Below are positions 1-8,394 of a stretch of 64,000 nt of DNA, one piece after another (the stretch's first letter is position 1; each line of letters opens with the position of its first letter). The DNA comes from an uncultured Verrucomicrobia subdivision 3 bacterium. GTDB taxonomy: Bacteria; Verrucomicrobiota; Verrucomicrobiia; Limisphaerales; UBA11358. The stretch lies in the NCBI GenBank assembly GCA_903922735.1, contig CAIXUZ010000011.1:62001-126000 (forward strand), given 5' to 3'. A program made the position numbers and the translations under genes. Below the pieces are notes generated by a model that was not told the DNA's origin, searched no databases, and saw nothing but the letters and a program-made list of their open reading frames with translations.

Positions 1-981
1 GAAGGCGAAGCCGTCGCGTTCGCCAGCGGGCCAATCAACAAGATCGCCGCGCTTAATTTGAGCCCGGGTGCTCACAATCAAACCATCCGGCCGGGCCTGG
101 CTATTGAGCAGTTTGGTTTTCAGGGCGTCATAACGCGGAGCCAGCCAATTGGTGTCGCCCGTCCGCATCCAGTCGGCGTGGGCGATAAAAATCATATGCG
201 CAGCCCACTCGGTCGGCCAGGTGGGATGCACCATCAGCCGATCAAAAGTGTCCCGCACCATTTGTCCATCCCGATCGGTGTAATACTGGCTGAGCTGGTT
301 GAGATACGCATCCGCCTCGTACGCAATCCGCTCGCGCTCGCCGTCCACATAAATTCCGGCAAAGGTGGAGGCCTTGATGGAATAGCGGCACAATTCCCAG
401 ACACGATCAAGCGTTTCGTCGGATGAGTGAAAGTTCGCCGCCTGATCGTCCCAAGTGCTGGCAAACGCCGCACGCCGCCGCAACTGGTCCGGGCGCAATT
501 CGCCGGACCAGCCTTCAATCTCCACCCACCGGAACGGCAGCACCACGCCCCACTCCGGCGGCGTCAGAACGGCGTCGGGATTAGTCGTGTTACGCAAGCT
601 GGCGGGCGGGGCAATGACCAGCGGTCTGCTCCCGGCCAGATTGGCGACGGCTTGGGCATAGCGAACACTGCCGGGCGGCTTGCGATTGATGCGTCCATCG
701 GCGAAGGCTTCGCCGAAGTGAACCGTGATCGGGCCGGTGGCATCCGCCGGCGGATGGAAGAGAAGATTGCCAAAAGCGACGCGCCCGAAATCCACCAGGA
801 ACACGCCCGGGGCAATATTGGTCATGCTTACCGGCGCTTGCTCAAAAAGCTGCACCGGCGCGCCCGAGGCGGACAATCTGGCCGCCAAAATAAGCACGGT
901 CAAAATCGCTGCGCGCGAGGAGTTGCGCAACCATGATTTCCAGACGGGCGATATAACGATGGCCTTTTCTGACTGGTTCAT
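1..981 (-). CDS. Alpha-L-rhamnosidase-like six-hairpin glycosidase (partial, runs off the left edge)
   Basis: I translated the minus strand from an ATG at 981 to the window edge and found 327 uninterrupted codons, so the gene is 5'-complete and 3'-truncated by the window. The protein starts with a basic tail and a hydrophobic segment at about residues 22-38 (a signal peptide or anchor), which implies export. Next comes a beta-rich region containing VHFGEAFADGR, then the stretch DGERERIAYEADAYLNQLSQ at about residues 221-240. That stretch matches the acidic motif at the start of the alpha/alpha six-hairpin catalytic domain of GH78-type rhamnosidases. The expected role is hydrolysis of terminal rhamnose from plant or microbial polysaccharides outside the cytoplasm. 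It is divergent from the GH127-like gene at 1151, and the 169-bp gap probably holds both promoters. The family call is by motif and context; the exact substrate is not visible. Confidence 0.72.
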   Translation of the reverse strand, partial: MNQSEKAIVISPVWKSWLRNSSRAAILTVLILAARLSASGAPVQLFEQAPVSMTNIAPGVFLVDFGRVAFGNLLFHPPADATGPITVHFGEAFADGRINRKPPGSVRYAQAVANLAGSRPLVIAPPASLRNTTNPDAVLTPPEWGVVLPFRWVEIEGWSGELRPDQLRRRAAFASTWDDQAANFHSSDETLDRVWELCRYSIKASTFAGIYVDGERERIAYEADAYLNQLSQYYTDRDGQMVRDTFDRLMVHPTWPTEWAAHMIFIAHADWMRTGDTNWLAPRYDALKTKLLNSQARPDGLIVSTRAQIKRGDLVDWPAGERDGFAF

Positions 982-1150
982 ATTCAGAACAGTTTTTTCG
1001 GGATGATGGTTGGAAGCTATCAAGGAGCAGCCAGCAATGGCCTTAACAATCGCGCCAAAAATTAGCACTAATTAGCCACCCAATGAATCGCGGCTGAAAT
1101 TCAGGCAATAATTTATTTACCAGCCCGCACTATTTTGCGTAAATGCCCGA

Positions 1151-2560
1151 ATGTCCACTCACTGCCGCAAACTCATCCTGCCTGTCTTCAGTCTGCTGTT
1201 CATCGCCAGCACCTTCGCCGGCGAATTGACCAGCCGGATGGAATTGACCCTTGATCGCGTATTGCACGGCGGGCCGCCGGTTTACACCGATGATTTCGTG
1301 CTGGCCGACGCCGTGCCGGAACACGTGCGCCGTTTTACGGAATTCAGCGGGGACGTGTCCGGTCGCTATATCGGCGCGTTGGCAACGGTCGCCCAGTTCA
1401 ACGGAAAGAAATTTTCCGAACTTGACCAGGTCGTCGCCAAAATCTTGAAGTTGCAGAAAGAAGACGGCCATTTTGGCGATCCATTCAGCACCAACGAAGT
1501 CACCAAAAGCGACATGGCCATCATGTGGGGCAACGGCCGACTGTTGATTGGTCTGCTGGAATATTACCGGCTGAATCCGTCACCCGCCGTGCTCGCTTGC
1601 GCCCGCCGGCTCGGGGATTATTTCGTAAAGGTTGGTCCGCGTTACAACGATCCCGCCATCGTCCAGAAGTTTAGCGGCGACCAAGTCGCCGTCGGCTATA
1701 TCTGTTGGACTCAGATTATCGAAGGCCTGGTGGAGTTGAATCGCATCACGCACGATGAAAAATACCTGAAACTCTCCGGTGAAATCGCGCGAAACACCCA
1801 TCGCCATCCCAAACAGCACAGCCACGGATTTGCGTGCGCCTTGCGCGGCATTCTGGAGCTTTACCGGGTCACCCATGACGACCAGTGGCTGAAGAAAGTG
1901 GAGGCCGAATGGGACGGCATCATTGATTCCGGAAACCTGCTGCCACAAGGCGCGTTGCCGGAAATTTTCAAGCCTCTGATCGCTCGCGACGAAGGCTGCG
2001 CCGAAGCCGACTGGGTGCGGCTGAATCTCGGCCTTTGGTCGGAAACCCGCAACCCGCGCTATCTCGAGAGTGCCGAATTATCCCTGTTCAATGAGTTTTT
2101 CTTCAACCAGTTCTCCACCGGTGATTACGGCCATCACACATTTACCGATGGCGGCGTCGCATCGCGCAGCGCCCGAGCTTGGTGGTGCTGCACGTTCCAC
2201 GGATTGCGCGCATTCCCGGACATCGCGCGCGCCGCATTCCATGCCGAGTTGACGCGGCTTCAGATATTCCTGCTCGTCGTACCCGAACCGTCTGGACTGA
2301 CGCCGGAACTTTTCAATATCGGGCGTCTCCACAAACAGCTGCCCGGTGGCCAGGCTGGCGATGTGTTTACCTTTGACGATGATGGGAAAGGCGCAGTCCA
2401 CCAGACCATGCCCGCACCGTTCGACCTTCATCTTTCCCGGCTGGTCAAGGCTGCCCAGCAGCTGCCGGTTGCTTTTGAGGCAAATGGCATTGGAAGCCGG
2501 GCAGCCCCGGTGGAACCTGGTGCAGATATCCTGCCAGCCGGTGGCAATCAGGATGTTTAG
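1151..2560 (+). pseudogene. GH127-like (DUF1680) beta-L-arabinofuranosidase, 3'-truncated and fused to unrelated antisense sequence
   Basis: The frame encodes 469 residues, but only about the first 360 look like a real protein. There is a signal peptide at 1-23 (ending STFAG), then an alpha/alpha-barrel sequence with SGRYIGALATVAQ and LQKEDGHFGDPF, as in DUF1680 proteins, up to ARAWWCCTFHGLRAFPDIAR. The adjacent cysteines (C346, C347) fall where GH127 enzymes carry their catalytic, metal-binding cysteines. From about 2240-2260 onward the frame reads the complement of the PocR-domain gene on the other strand, so the C-terminal beta domains of a normal 550-700 residue GH127 protein are missing. 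I therefore call it a broken gene. A functional copy would remove beta-L-arabinofuranose, which fits the neighbouring rhamnosidase. An assembly chimera at the junction cannot be excluded. Confidence 0.7.
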
Positions 2561-2707
2561 GCTGGGGTGTTCTAGGAAACCGGTGGTGAAGCCGGTGGCT
2601 TCAGTGAAACGCGCAAAAATCCGGCGCAGCTCTTCGATATCAACCAGTTCATTGATCCCGTATTTTCCATCCACCAGATGCGGATTGGCCTTCAATTCCA
2701 TGGGCAT
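2078..2707 (-). pseudogene. PocR ligand-binding domain protein, 3'-truncated
   Basis: The ATG at 2707 opens a frame whose residues about 20-150 form a PocR-type sensory domain: IEELRRIFARFTEATGFTTG, a cysteine-bearing core (CTRFHRGCPASNAIC), RCGHGLVDCAFPIIVKGKHI, and the end motif DIEKFRRQSRRFGYDEQEYL. PocR domains normally sit at the N-terminus of histidine kinases or AraC-type regulators and bind small ligands such as hydrocarbon derivatives. Here the frame passes directly into the complement of the GH127-like gene and stops at 2078, so the output domain is missing. The join lies near 2240-2260. The N-terminal half looks intact, but the gene as a whole is probably non-functional unless the domain acts alone. 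Confidence 0.7.
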
Positions 2708-2845
2708 AGATTTATGTGTTAATATTTTGCAGAGTGAAATTGTTTAGAGCGACAACTTCCACCGCTTCCGGGTTGCCGGGGCGGTGGACGCAGAGGGCAA
2801 GCAATTCGGTGTAGCGGTTGTTGCGATCATGGCTTGTGCCGTAAT

Positions 2846-3037
2846 CCATATATAATCGGCACGTTTGACTTCCCCCCGACTGGATTTTTTGCCCCGCACC
2901 AACACGCGCCCCTTGGTGAAAGAAACTTCCTCGCGAATCTGAGATTGGTCCCACTTGTTGCCGGCGACAAAGGTGGGCGTGATGTATTTGGTGCAAATAT
3001 CACGCTCGCTCAAAGCCTTTTTAGCCGCGTCGCCCAT
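2846..3037 (-). pseudogene. Type I restriction enzyme HsdR, N-terminal fragment
   Basis: From an ATG at 3037 the minus strand reads MGDAAKKALSERDICTKYIT, then WDQSQIREEVSFTKGRVLVR, then RGEVKRADYI. This is the well-conserved start of HsdR subunits of type I restriction-modification systems, just before the nuclease domain. Similarity ends at about 2846. The frame runs on to 2744 with low-complexity residues that do not resemble HsdR, and no helicase region, hsdM or hsdS is nearby. It is a roughly 64-codon relic, which supports the view that 1-3475 is a decaying or rearranged segment. No function is expected. Confidence 0.65.
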
Positions 3038-3185
3038 GTGGTGGCAAAAGCCTAAGGGGCAGGCGTTTTTATGCAATCGCAAAGTCCGGGCCGAAGCATG
3101 GCGGCGGAGTGGAAGGCGAGGATGGATGATTGAGGATGGATGATGGCGCGACCCCTCACGCAAAGGCGCAAAGCTCAGATGGGAA

Positions 3186-3396
3186 ATATTCAACAACCAA
3201 CATTCAACATTTATTCGGCATTGGGCATTGCGAGACGAGGCTCGACGCTCCGGAGGATGGTTCAACATTCAGAAGGAGTTTTTAATTTTAAGTTGTTAGT
3301 TTTTAGTTGGGATGGGTCGCGCGAAGATCGCGAAGGAGGCGAAGGCAAAGCGGAAATTCGGGGAACATCCAACAACCAACATTCGACATTCAGAAA
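3186..3396. repeat. Cluster of heptamer-periodic repeats
   Basis: Three tracts with a clear 7-base period lie here. About 3187-3215 contains CA-rich units of the type AACATTC and AACAACC. About 3283-3317 contains T-rich units such as GTTTTTA, GTTGTTA and GTTGGGA. 3362-3395 contains CCAACAA, CCAACAT and TCGACAT. The T/G-rich tract is roughly the complement of the C/A-rich ones, so single-stranded copies could fold on each other. The same type of element recurs at 10908-11000, 12715-12805, 14399-14495 and 51692-51760. No transposase or coding function is associated. Confidence 0.7.
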
Positions 3397-3475
3397 AAAA
3401 CAGTTTGCTTGCCGCCTCCCTTGCGGAGTGGAGGAGGTTTTGCGATAGTGCGACAACAACAACCCCAAGAATATC

Positions 3476-3748
3476 ATGGCCCAGGCAATCATGGATCCGG
3501 AAAAAGTGCGGCGGTTCGCCGAGGAACTGCAGCGCTTCAACAGCGACATCGAAAACCGGCTGGTCCTGCTGCACGCGCGGTTCGCGGCGCTCGGCGACAC
3601 CTGGTCGGATCAGGAGCACGAGAAATTTTCCGAGGAGTTCAAGCAGGCGATGAAAGCCCTCAAAAAATTCGTCGAGCTTTCCAAGGAACACACGCCTTAC
3701 CTGTTGCGCAAGGCGCAGCGCATCGAGGAATATCTCAACCAACGCTGA
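3476..3748 (+). CDS. WXG100/ESAT-6-like small helical protein
   Basis: This 90-residue protein is predicted to be two long amphipathic helices joined by a short turn. The turn carries LGDTWSDQEHEKF at about residues 39-51, where the Trp-Ser-Asp sits in the place of the Trp-X-Gly turn of WXG100 proteins. Length, lack of a signal peptide, charge pattern and turn position all match ESAT-6-like secreted substrates or their partners. It is the first gene of a four-gene run ending in an FtsK/EccC-like ATPase, the classical context for type VII secretion. The next gene starts 2 bases after its stop. A weak purine stretch precedes the ATG. WXG100-like is inferred from architecture; the Gly is replaced, so it is a divergent member. 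Confidence 0.72.
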   Translation: MAQAIMDPEKVRRFAEELQRFNSDIENRLVLLHARFAALGDTWSDQEHEKFSEEFKQAMKALKKFVELSKEHTPYLLRKAQRIEEYLNQR

Positions 3749-3750
3749 CC

Positions 3751-4278
3751 ATGGCCCAAGCCCAAGTCACTTCCGTCGAAGCCATCGAGTTGTTCCGGGC
3801 GAAATTCATCGTGTTTCTCGCCCAGGCCCGCAACGTCCTCGAAGAGGCGAGCAACGAGGTGGTGCGGATGCGGCCCTGGCTGCAGGATGAAAAACGCATG
3901 TTCTGGGAACAGGAATTGCGCCGGCGCGCCCGCAAATTGGAGGAGGCCAAGCAGGAATTGTTCAACGCCACGCTTTCCAAATTCCACGAAACCATCGCGC
4001 TGCATCGCATGGCGGTGCAGCGAACGCAACAGTCGGTCCGCGACGTCGAAGTCAAAATAGCGGTCCTGAAAAAATGGGACCGGGAATTGGAAAACCGGTC
4101 AACGCCTTTGCTAAAACAACTGGAGCAGCTGCACGGGTTTCTGACCACCGACATGACGCGGGCGGTCGCCTTCCTCGACCAGACGCTGAAGACTCTGGCC
4201 GCGTATCACGATGTGGCCCCGGCGGGCGGCCAGAAAACCGCCCCCGCCGCGCCGGCAAAAACGGAGGAGCCCACATGA
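3751..4278 (+). CDS. Coiled-coil protein of the FtsK/WXG100-like cassette
   Basis: The ATG at 3751 gives 175 residues. An open frame extends upstream to 3307, but it runs through repeats and across the previous gene in another frame, so I reject that extension. The sequence is almost entirely helical and highly charged (EEASNEVVRMRPWLQDEKRM, then RRRARKLEEAKQELF), with one Pro/Ala-rich tail at residues 155-175. There is no signal peptide and no cysteine. I do not recognise a named family. Length and helical content would suit a long WXG/LXG-like substrate, a chaperone, or an adaptor that pairs with the 90-residue protein. Its stop overlaps the next start (ATGA at 4275-4278), which implies translational coupling. 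Confidence 0.7.
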   Translation: MAQAQVTSVEAIELFRAKFIVFLAQARNVLEEASNEVVRMRPWLQDEKRMFWEQELRRRARKLEEAKQELFNATLSKFHETIALHRMAVQRTQQSVRDVEVKIAVLKKWDRELENRSTPLLKQLEQLHGFLTTDMTRAVAFLDQTLKTLAAYHDVAPAGGQKTAPAAPAKTEEPT

Positions 4279-4487
4279 GCATGAGCGGCAGCAAAAGCCG
4301 GCTGGCCGGACTGACGCGCGATCTCACGCTCCAGTGGGACGAGACCCGGCAGCACTGGCGCGACACCAAGAGCGATGAATTTGACCGCCGGTTCATGAGC
4401 GAACTTACCGCCCTCGTGAACCGCTCGGTCCTCGTCATGGAACAACTCGACGAACTGCTGCTAAAAATCAGGAGCGACTGTGAATAG
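4275..4487 (+). CDS. Small helical protein with a central Trp motif, third gene of the cassette
   Basis: The ATG at 4275 overlaps the preceding stop and yields 70 residues. Two helices flank QHWRDTKSDEFDRRF at about residues 26-40. The pattern W-x-D-x-K-x-x-E-F resembles the turn region of the first gene of the cassette (W-S-D-x-E-H-E-K-F), so this may be a second, shorter WXG-like partner. It has no signal peptide. The ATPase gene starts inside its last codons (GTG at 4480), so production of the two should be coupled. No named family is recognised. The gene would be easy to miss because it is so short, but the overlaps on both sides make it convincing. Confidence 0.7.
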   Translation: MSMSGSKSRLAGLTRDLTLQWDETRQHWRDTKSDEFDRRFMSELTALVNRSVLVMEQLDELLLKIRSDCE

Positions 4488-7400
4488 CCACCTTACCGTC
4501 AACGAAACGCTGGCGCTGCTCGACAAGCTGAAAGGCACCGTCCACGATTTCGCCGCCCGCGAAGAAAAGCTGAACGGCGAATTTCGCGCCGCCACCAATG
4601 CCGAATTAAACGCCCTGGCCGCCCGCAACCAGGCGCGGGAGAACGCCGCCGCCAATCTGGAAATCAAAGCCGATGACGCGTGGGAATCGGAGAAATCCCG
4701 GCTCCAGGCCCGCTTCGAAAAACGCGAGGCGCGAATCGAGCGCACCCAGGCGGCCATGGGCCGGTGGGTGCAGGGCGAAATCAGCGAACGCGACAGCGAA
4801 TGGAAGGACCACACCCGGCAGGAGGTTCAGGCAGCGGAAGTGCGTCGCGACGAAGCGTCAGCCGCCGCCAATACCGCTTACGAAATTTTCCAGCAAAACC
4901 TCAACGTGGCCGCCGGCGTCACCGAACAACTTCAGACCGCCGCCCGTTCGGCCTTCGGCGGCTATGGCCGCTTTCGACGGCTGCTCGCCCACGACCGGCA
5001 ATGGCCGGAGCCGGATCTGGCGGCGGATGAAAACAAGCTGCTGGCCGAACTCCAGAAGCTGCAGGCAAAAATCCCCGGCGACTTGAAGCGCTTCCGCAAG
5101 CTGCCCCTGCCGGTATTTTTTAAATTCCTGCCGCTCTGGCTATGGACTCTGGCCTTGCCCGGCCTGGCGGCCGCGCAGCCGGCCCTGGCCCGATTGGGCG
5201 TAAAGATTAATTCCATCATCGGCATGGAAGGCGCCATGGCCACGCTCGCGGCGGTGGCCGTGATTTATTTCATCGGCGGCCGCACCGCAGCGACGCAAGC
5301 CAAAACCATTGCCGGCGACCTGGCCAAAGTCCGGCGGCTGTTTGACACCGGCATTGAAAAATCCGCCACACATCTCCAGCAGGAACAGGAGCGGATCCAG
5401 ACGGAATTCACGGAAACCCGGCAGCGGTTGAACCAGGAATGGCGGCAGGCCGTCAAAGGCATCAGTTCCGTGCGCGGCTCCCAACCGGCGGTGATTGCGG
5501 AAAAAGCCGCCCGGCTGAGCGGGAAAAACGAGCTCTGGCGCAACGCCGAACTGGAACGCATTCAGGAGCGACACGCCGAAGCGCTGGCGCGGCTGAAAGA
5601 GGCGGATCTGGAAAAAACCCGCCAAATCGCCGAGGCGCATCGGGTCAAGATGGCGCAGATCGAAAGCCATCATCAGCGCCGCTGGCAGGAGCTGGAAACG
5701 AATTGGAACAGCGATGCCCGCTCGCTCGGCGACAGCATCCGCGCCGCCCATGACGCCGCTGAGAAATCGTTTCCACCGTGGGACGCGGCCAGCTGGAAAA
5801 GCTGGAGCCCGCCGGCGAGTTTTCAAAACGCCGCCGAATTCGGGCGGCTGGAGGTGGCGCTCGAAAAATTCGCCGGGCCGCTGCCGAAAGATCCGCGCTT
5901 GCGCTGGCCGGGCCCGCCCCTGATTTCTTTGCCGCTGTCGCTGGTCGGCCCGGCGCAAAGTTCGATTTTATTTGAAACCGGCAAGGCCGGCGGCGAGGAG
6001 GCGGTCAGCGCCATCAACAATCTCATTTTCCGGCTGCTCGCCACGACGCCGCCGGGCAAATTGAGCTTCACCATTTTCGACCCGGTCGGCCTCGGGCAGA
6101 ATTTTGCCGCGCTGACCCATCTTACCGATTATGACGAAAGCAGCCTCAACAGCCGCATCTGGACGCAATCGGGGCAGTTTGAGGAGAAGCTCGCGGAGCT
6201 GAACGAGCACATGGAGAAAATCATCCAGATGTATCTCCGGAACGAATACGCCACCATCGCGGAATACAACGCGCAGGCCGGCAGCGTCGCGGAGAAATAT
6301 CACTTTCTCGTCATCGCCTCGTTCCCGGTGAATTTCAGCGACACGGCGGCGCAGCGTTTGCGCAACATCGCCGCCAACGGGGCGCGCTGCGGGGTTTTCA
6401 CGCTGATCCACTGGGATCAGCGGAACTCGCTGCCGATGGATTTTGTGCCGGACGAACTCCGCAAGAACAGCGTCAGCCTGGTCCGCAAAGAAAGCGGGTT
6501 TGAATTTTCCCACTGGCAGGCACCGGGAATGCGGCTGGTTTTCAGTCCGCCACCGCCGCCGGATTTTGCCACGGAATTTCTGAACCGGGTGGGCGAGCTG
6601 AGCCGGAATTCCAACCGCGTGGAGGTGCCGTTTGAAAATATCGCGCCCGGCGAGGCGGAAATCTGGACGGATGAAACCACGGAACTGCTGCGCGTGCCCA
6701 TCGGCCGTTCCGGTGCGACCAAGCTGCAACAACTCGAAATCGGCAGCGGCACGAGGCAGCACGCGCTCATCGCCGGCAAAACCGGCTCCGGCAAATCCAC
6801 GCTGTTCCACATCATCATCACCAACCTTGCGCTGCGGTGCAGCCCGGAGCAGGTGGAATTTTATCTCGTGGATTTCAAGAAGGGCGTCGAGTTCAAATGC
6901 TACGGCAGCCGCCGCCTGCCGCACGCGCGGGTCGTCGCCATCGAGAGCGACCGGGAATTCGGCCTGAGCGTCTTGCAGCGCGTGGACGATGAATTGCGAC
7001 GGCGCGGCGATTTGTTCCGCAAGGCGGGCGCACAGGATCTGGCCGGCTACAAGCGGTCCTTGCGGACGGGCACCGCTGCGGAACCGGCCGGCGAACCAAT
7101 GCCGCGCGCCCTTTTGATGATTGACGAGTTCCAGGAATTTTTCACCGAGGAAGACCGGATTTCGCAGGGCGCGGCGGTGCTGCTGGACCGCATCGTCCGG
7201 CAGGGCCGGGCGTTCGGCATTCACGTGATCCTCGGCTCGCAAACGCTCGGCGGCGCCTACACGCTGGCCCGCGCGACCATCGGACAAATGGTCATCCGCA
7301 TCGCGCTTCAGTGCAATGAGGCCGACGCCTACCTCATCATGGATCAGGACAATCCCGCGCCGCGCCTGCTGTCACGGCCGGGCGAAGGCATTTACAATGA

Positions 7401-8394
7401 CGCCGCCGGTTCGATCGAGGGCAACAGCCCGTTTCAAGCGGTCTGGCTTTCCGACAAAACCCGCGATGGCTACCTGGCAAAAATCCGCGAACGCGCGGAT
7501 AAAAGTATAAATCAATATCCCGGGCCGATCGTATTTGAAGGCAATGCGCCGGCGGACGTGCGGGAAAATCTTCCGCTGCGAACCGTGCTGGGGAAAACTG
7601 CAGATCAAGTTCCCGTCCAAGCCGGGGCCTGGCTGGGAGCGCCCAATTCCATCAAAGGCCCGACGGAAGCGATTTTCAAGCGGCAGAGCGGCAGCAATCT
7701 GCTGGTCGTCGGCCAAAGCGAGGAGCGGACGCTGACCATTTTGTCGGTGGCGCTGGTTTCACTGGCCGCGCAATTTCCCCGGAACGCCGCGCGCTTCGTC
7801 GTGCTCGACAGCACGCCACCGGGATTTCCGCAGCGGGAATTTTTGCAGCGCATCGCCACCAGCGTGCCGCACGAAGTCACCCAAGCTGGCAATAGCAATC
7901 TGATGGAAGTGATGGCGGGCCTGGCGGAAGAGTTGAGCCGGCGCGCGGAAAACGAATCGTCCGGGCCGGAGATTTTTGTGCTGATCCAAAGCCTGCAAAA
8001 TTTCAAGAAGCTGCGGCAGGAAGATGAATTCAGCTTTTCGAGCAGCAGCAGCGCGCCAAACCCCGCCGCCATCCTGCAGAGCCTGATCAACGAGGGACCG
8101 GCGCGCGGGATGCACGTCATCGCCACCTGCGACACTTACAACAACGTGAACCGTTTCATCGGACGGAAGGCGCTCACGGAATTTGAAATGCGCGTCGTCT
8201 TCCAGATGAGCGCGAGCGATTCGGCCAGCCTGATTGATGCGCCGGACGCCGGCACGCTGGGTCTGCATCGGGCGCTGTATTTCAACGACCGCGAAGGGTA
8301 TCTCGAAACGTTCCGCCCCTACGCGCAGCCGGACCATGGCTGGCTGGAAACCGTGGCGCAGGCACCGGCCTTCGCCGCCGGCAAAGTCAATTGA
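4480..8394 (+). CDS. Membrane-anchored FtsK/SpoIIIE (EccC-like) ATPase with three ATPase modules
   Basis: The GTG at 4480 opens a 1304-residue protein. Residues 1-200 and about 275-440 are charged coiled coil, and two hydrophobic segments at about 213-231 and 251-267 anchor it in the inner membrane. Module 1 (about 475-655) has the FtsK-like fold signature but no P-loop; it includes PPGKLSFTIFDPVGLGQNFA and HMEKIIQMYLRNEYATIAEY. Module 2 (about 730-1010) is intact, with Walker A GKTGSGKST at 766-774 and Walker B LLMIDEF with D882 and E883. Module 3 (about 1060-1295) is degenerate: its P-loop position reads GQSEERT and its Walker B lacks the acids. Triple modules on a membrane stalk are the design of EccC/EssC motors of type VII secretion. 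DNA translocation is the alternative, but the three small WXG-like neighbours argue for protein export. Confidence 0.82.
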   Translation: MNSHLTVNETLALLDKLKGTVHDFAAREEKLNGEFRAATNAELNALAARNQARENAAANLEIKADDAWESEKSRLQARFEKREARIERTQAAMGRWVQGEISERDSEWKDHTRQEVQAAEVRRDEASAAANTAYEIFQQNLNVAAGVTEQLQTAARSAFGGYGRFRRLLAHDRQWPEPDLAADENKLLAELQKLQAKIPGDLKRFRKLPLPVFFKFLPLWLWTLALPGLAAAQPALARLGVKINSIIGMEGAMATLAAVAVIYFIGGRTAATQAKTIAGDLAKVRRLFDTGIEKSATHLQQEQERIQTEFTETRQRLNQEWRQAVKGISSVRGSQPAVIAEKAARLSGKNELWRNAELERIQERHAEALARLKEADLEKTRQIAEAHRVKMAQIESHHQRRWQELETNWNSDARSLGDSIRAAHDAAEKSFPPWDAASWKSWSPPASFQNAAEFGRLEVALEKFAGPLPKDPRLRWPGPPLISLPLSLVGPAQSSILFETGKAGGEEAVSAINNLIFRLLATTPPGKLSFTIFDPVGLGQNFAALTHLTDYDESSLNSRIWTQSGQFEEKLAELNEHMEKIIQMYLRNEYATIAEYNAQAGSVAEKYHFLVIASFPVNFSDTAAQRLRNIAANGARCGVFTLIHWDQRNSLPMDFVPDELRKNSVSLVRKESGFEFSHWQAPGMRLVFSPPPPPDFATEFLNRVGELSRNSNRVEVPFENIAPGEAEIWTDETTELLRVPIGRSGATKLQQLEIGSGTRQHALIAGKTGSGKSTLFHIIITNLALRCSPEQVEFYLVDFKKGVEFKCYGSRRLPHARVVAIESDREFGLSVLQRVDDELRRRGDLFRKAGAQDLAGYKRSLRTGTAAEPAGEPMPRALLMIDEFQEFFTEEDRISQGAAVLLDRIVRQGRAFGIHVILGSQTLGGAYTLARATIGQMVIRIALQCNEADAYLIMDQDNPAPRLLSRPGEGIYNDAAGSIEGNSPFQAVWLSDKTRDGYLAKIRERADKSINQYPGPIVFEGNAPADVRENLPLRTVLGKTADQVPVQAGAWLGAPNSIKGPTEAIFKRQSGSNLLVVGQSEERTLTILSVALVSLAAQFPRNAARFVVLDSTPPGFPQREFLQRIATSVPHEVTQAGNSNLMEVMAGLAEELSRRAENESSGPEIFVLIQSLQNFKKLRQEDEFSFSSSSSAPNPAAILQSLINEGPARGMHVIATCDTYNNVNRFIGRKALTEFEMRVVFQMSASDSASLIDAPDAGTLGLHRALYFNDREGYLETFRPYAQPDHGWLETVAQAPAFAAGKVN

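Larger units (their letters stand above)
2708..3475. other. Gene-poor segment with relics and periodic repeats
   Basis: Apart from the HsdR fragment and the heptamer repeats listed separately, I see no credible gene here. Short frames on both strands lack start signals and family features. 3118-3145 contains a near-perfect direct repeat of GAGGATGGATGAT. The promoter of the downstream secretion-like cassette must lie in the last part, about 3396-3475, but I cannot point to a clear -35/-10 pair. Confidence 0.5.

Noticed and set aside
2712-2845. Continuation of the HsdR fragment in another frame (YGTSHDRNNRYTELLALC)
   Set aside because: It reads like protein for about 35 residues but does not match the part of HsdR that should follow, and I could not link it to any family.
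3307-3750. Upstream extension of the 175-residue gene, giving a 323-residue frame
   Set aside because: It runs through heptamer repeats and out of frame across the whole 90-residue WXG-like gene; the product has no protein-like pattern there, while the ATG at 3751 follows directly after the preceding stop.
5968-7287. 439-residue minus-strand frame inside the ATPase gene
   Set aside because: It is antisense to conserved Walker A and B coding sequence; its translation is rich in Arg, Ala and His without any family feature. GC-rich antisense openness explains it.
3476-8394. Type III secretion needle or chromosome-partition FtsK locus
   Set aside because: No other type III genes are present. 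The ATPase lacks the FtsK gamma domain at its C-terminus and carries extra degenerate ATPase modules, which is the EccC layout.
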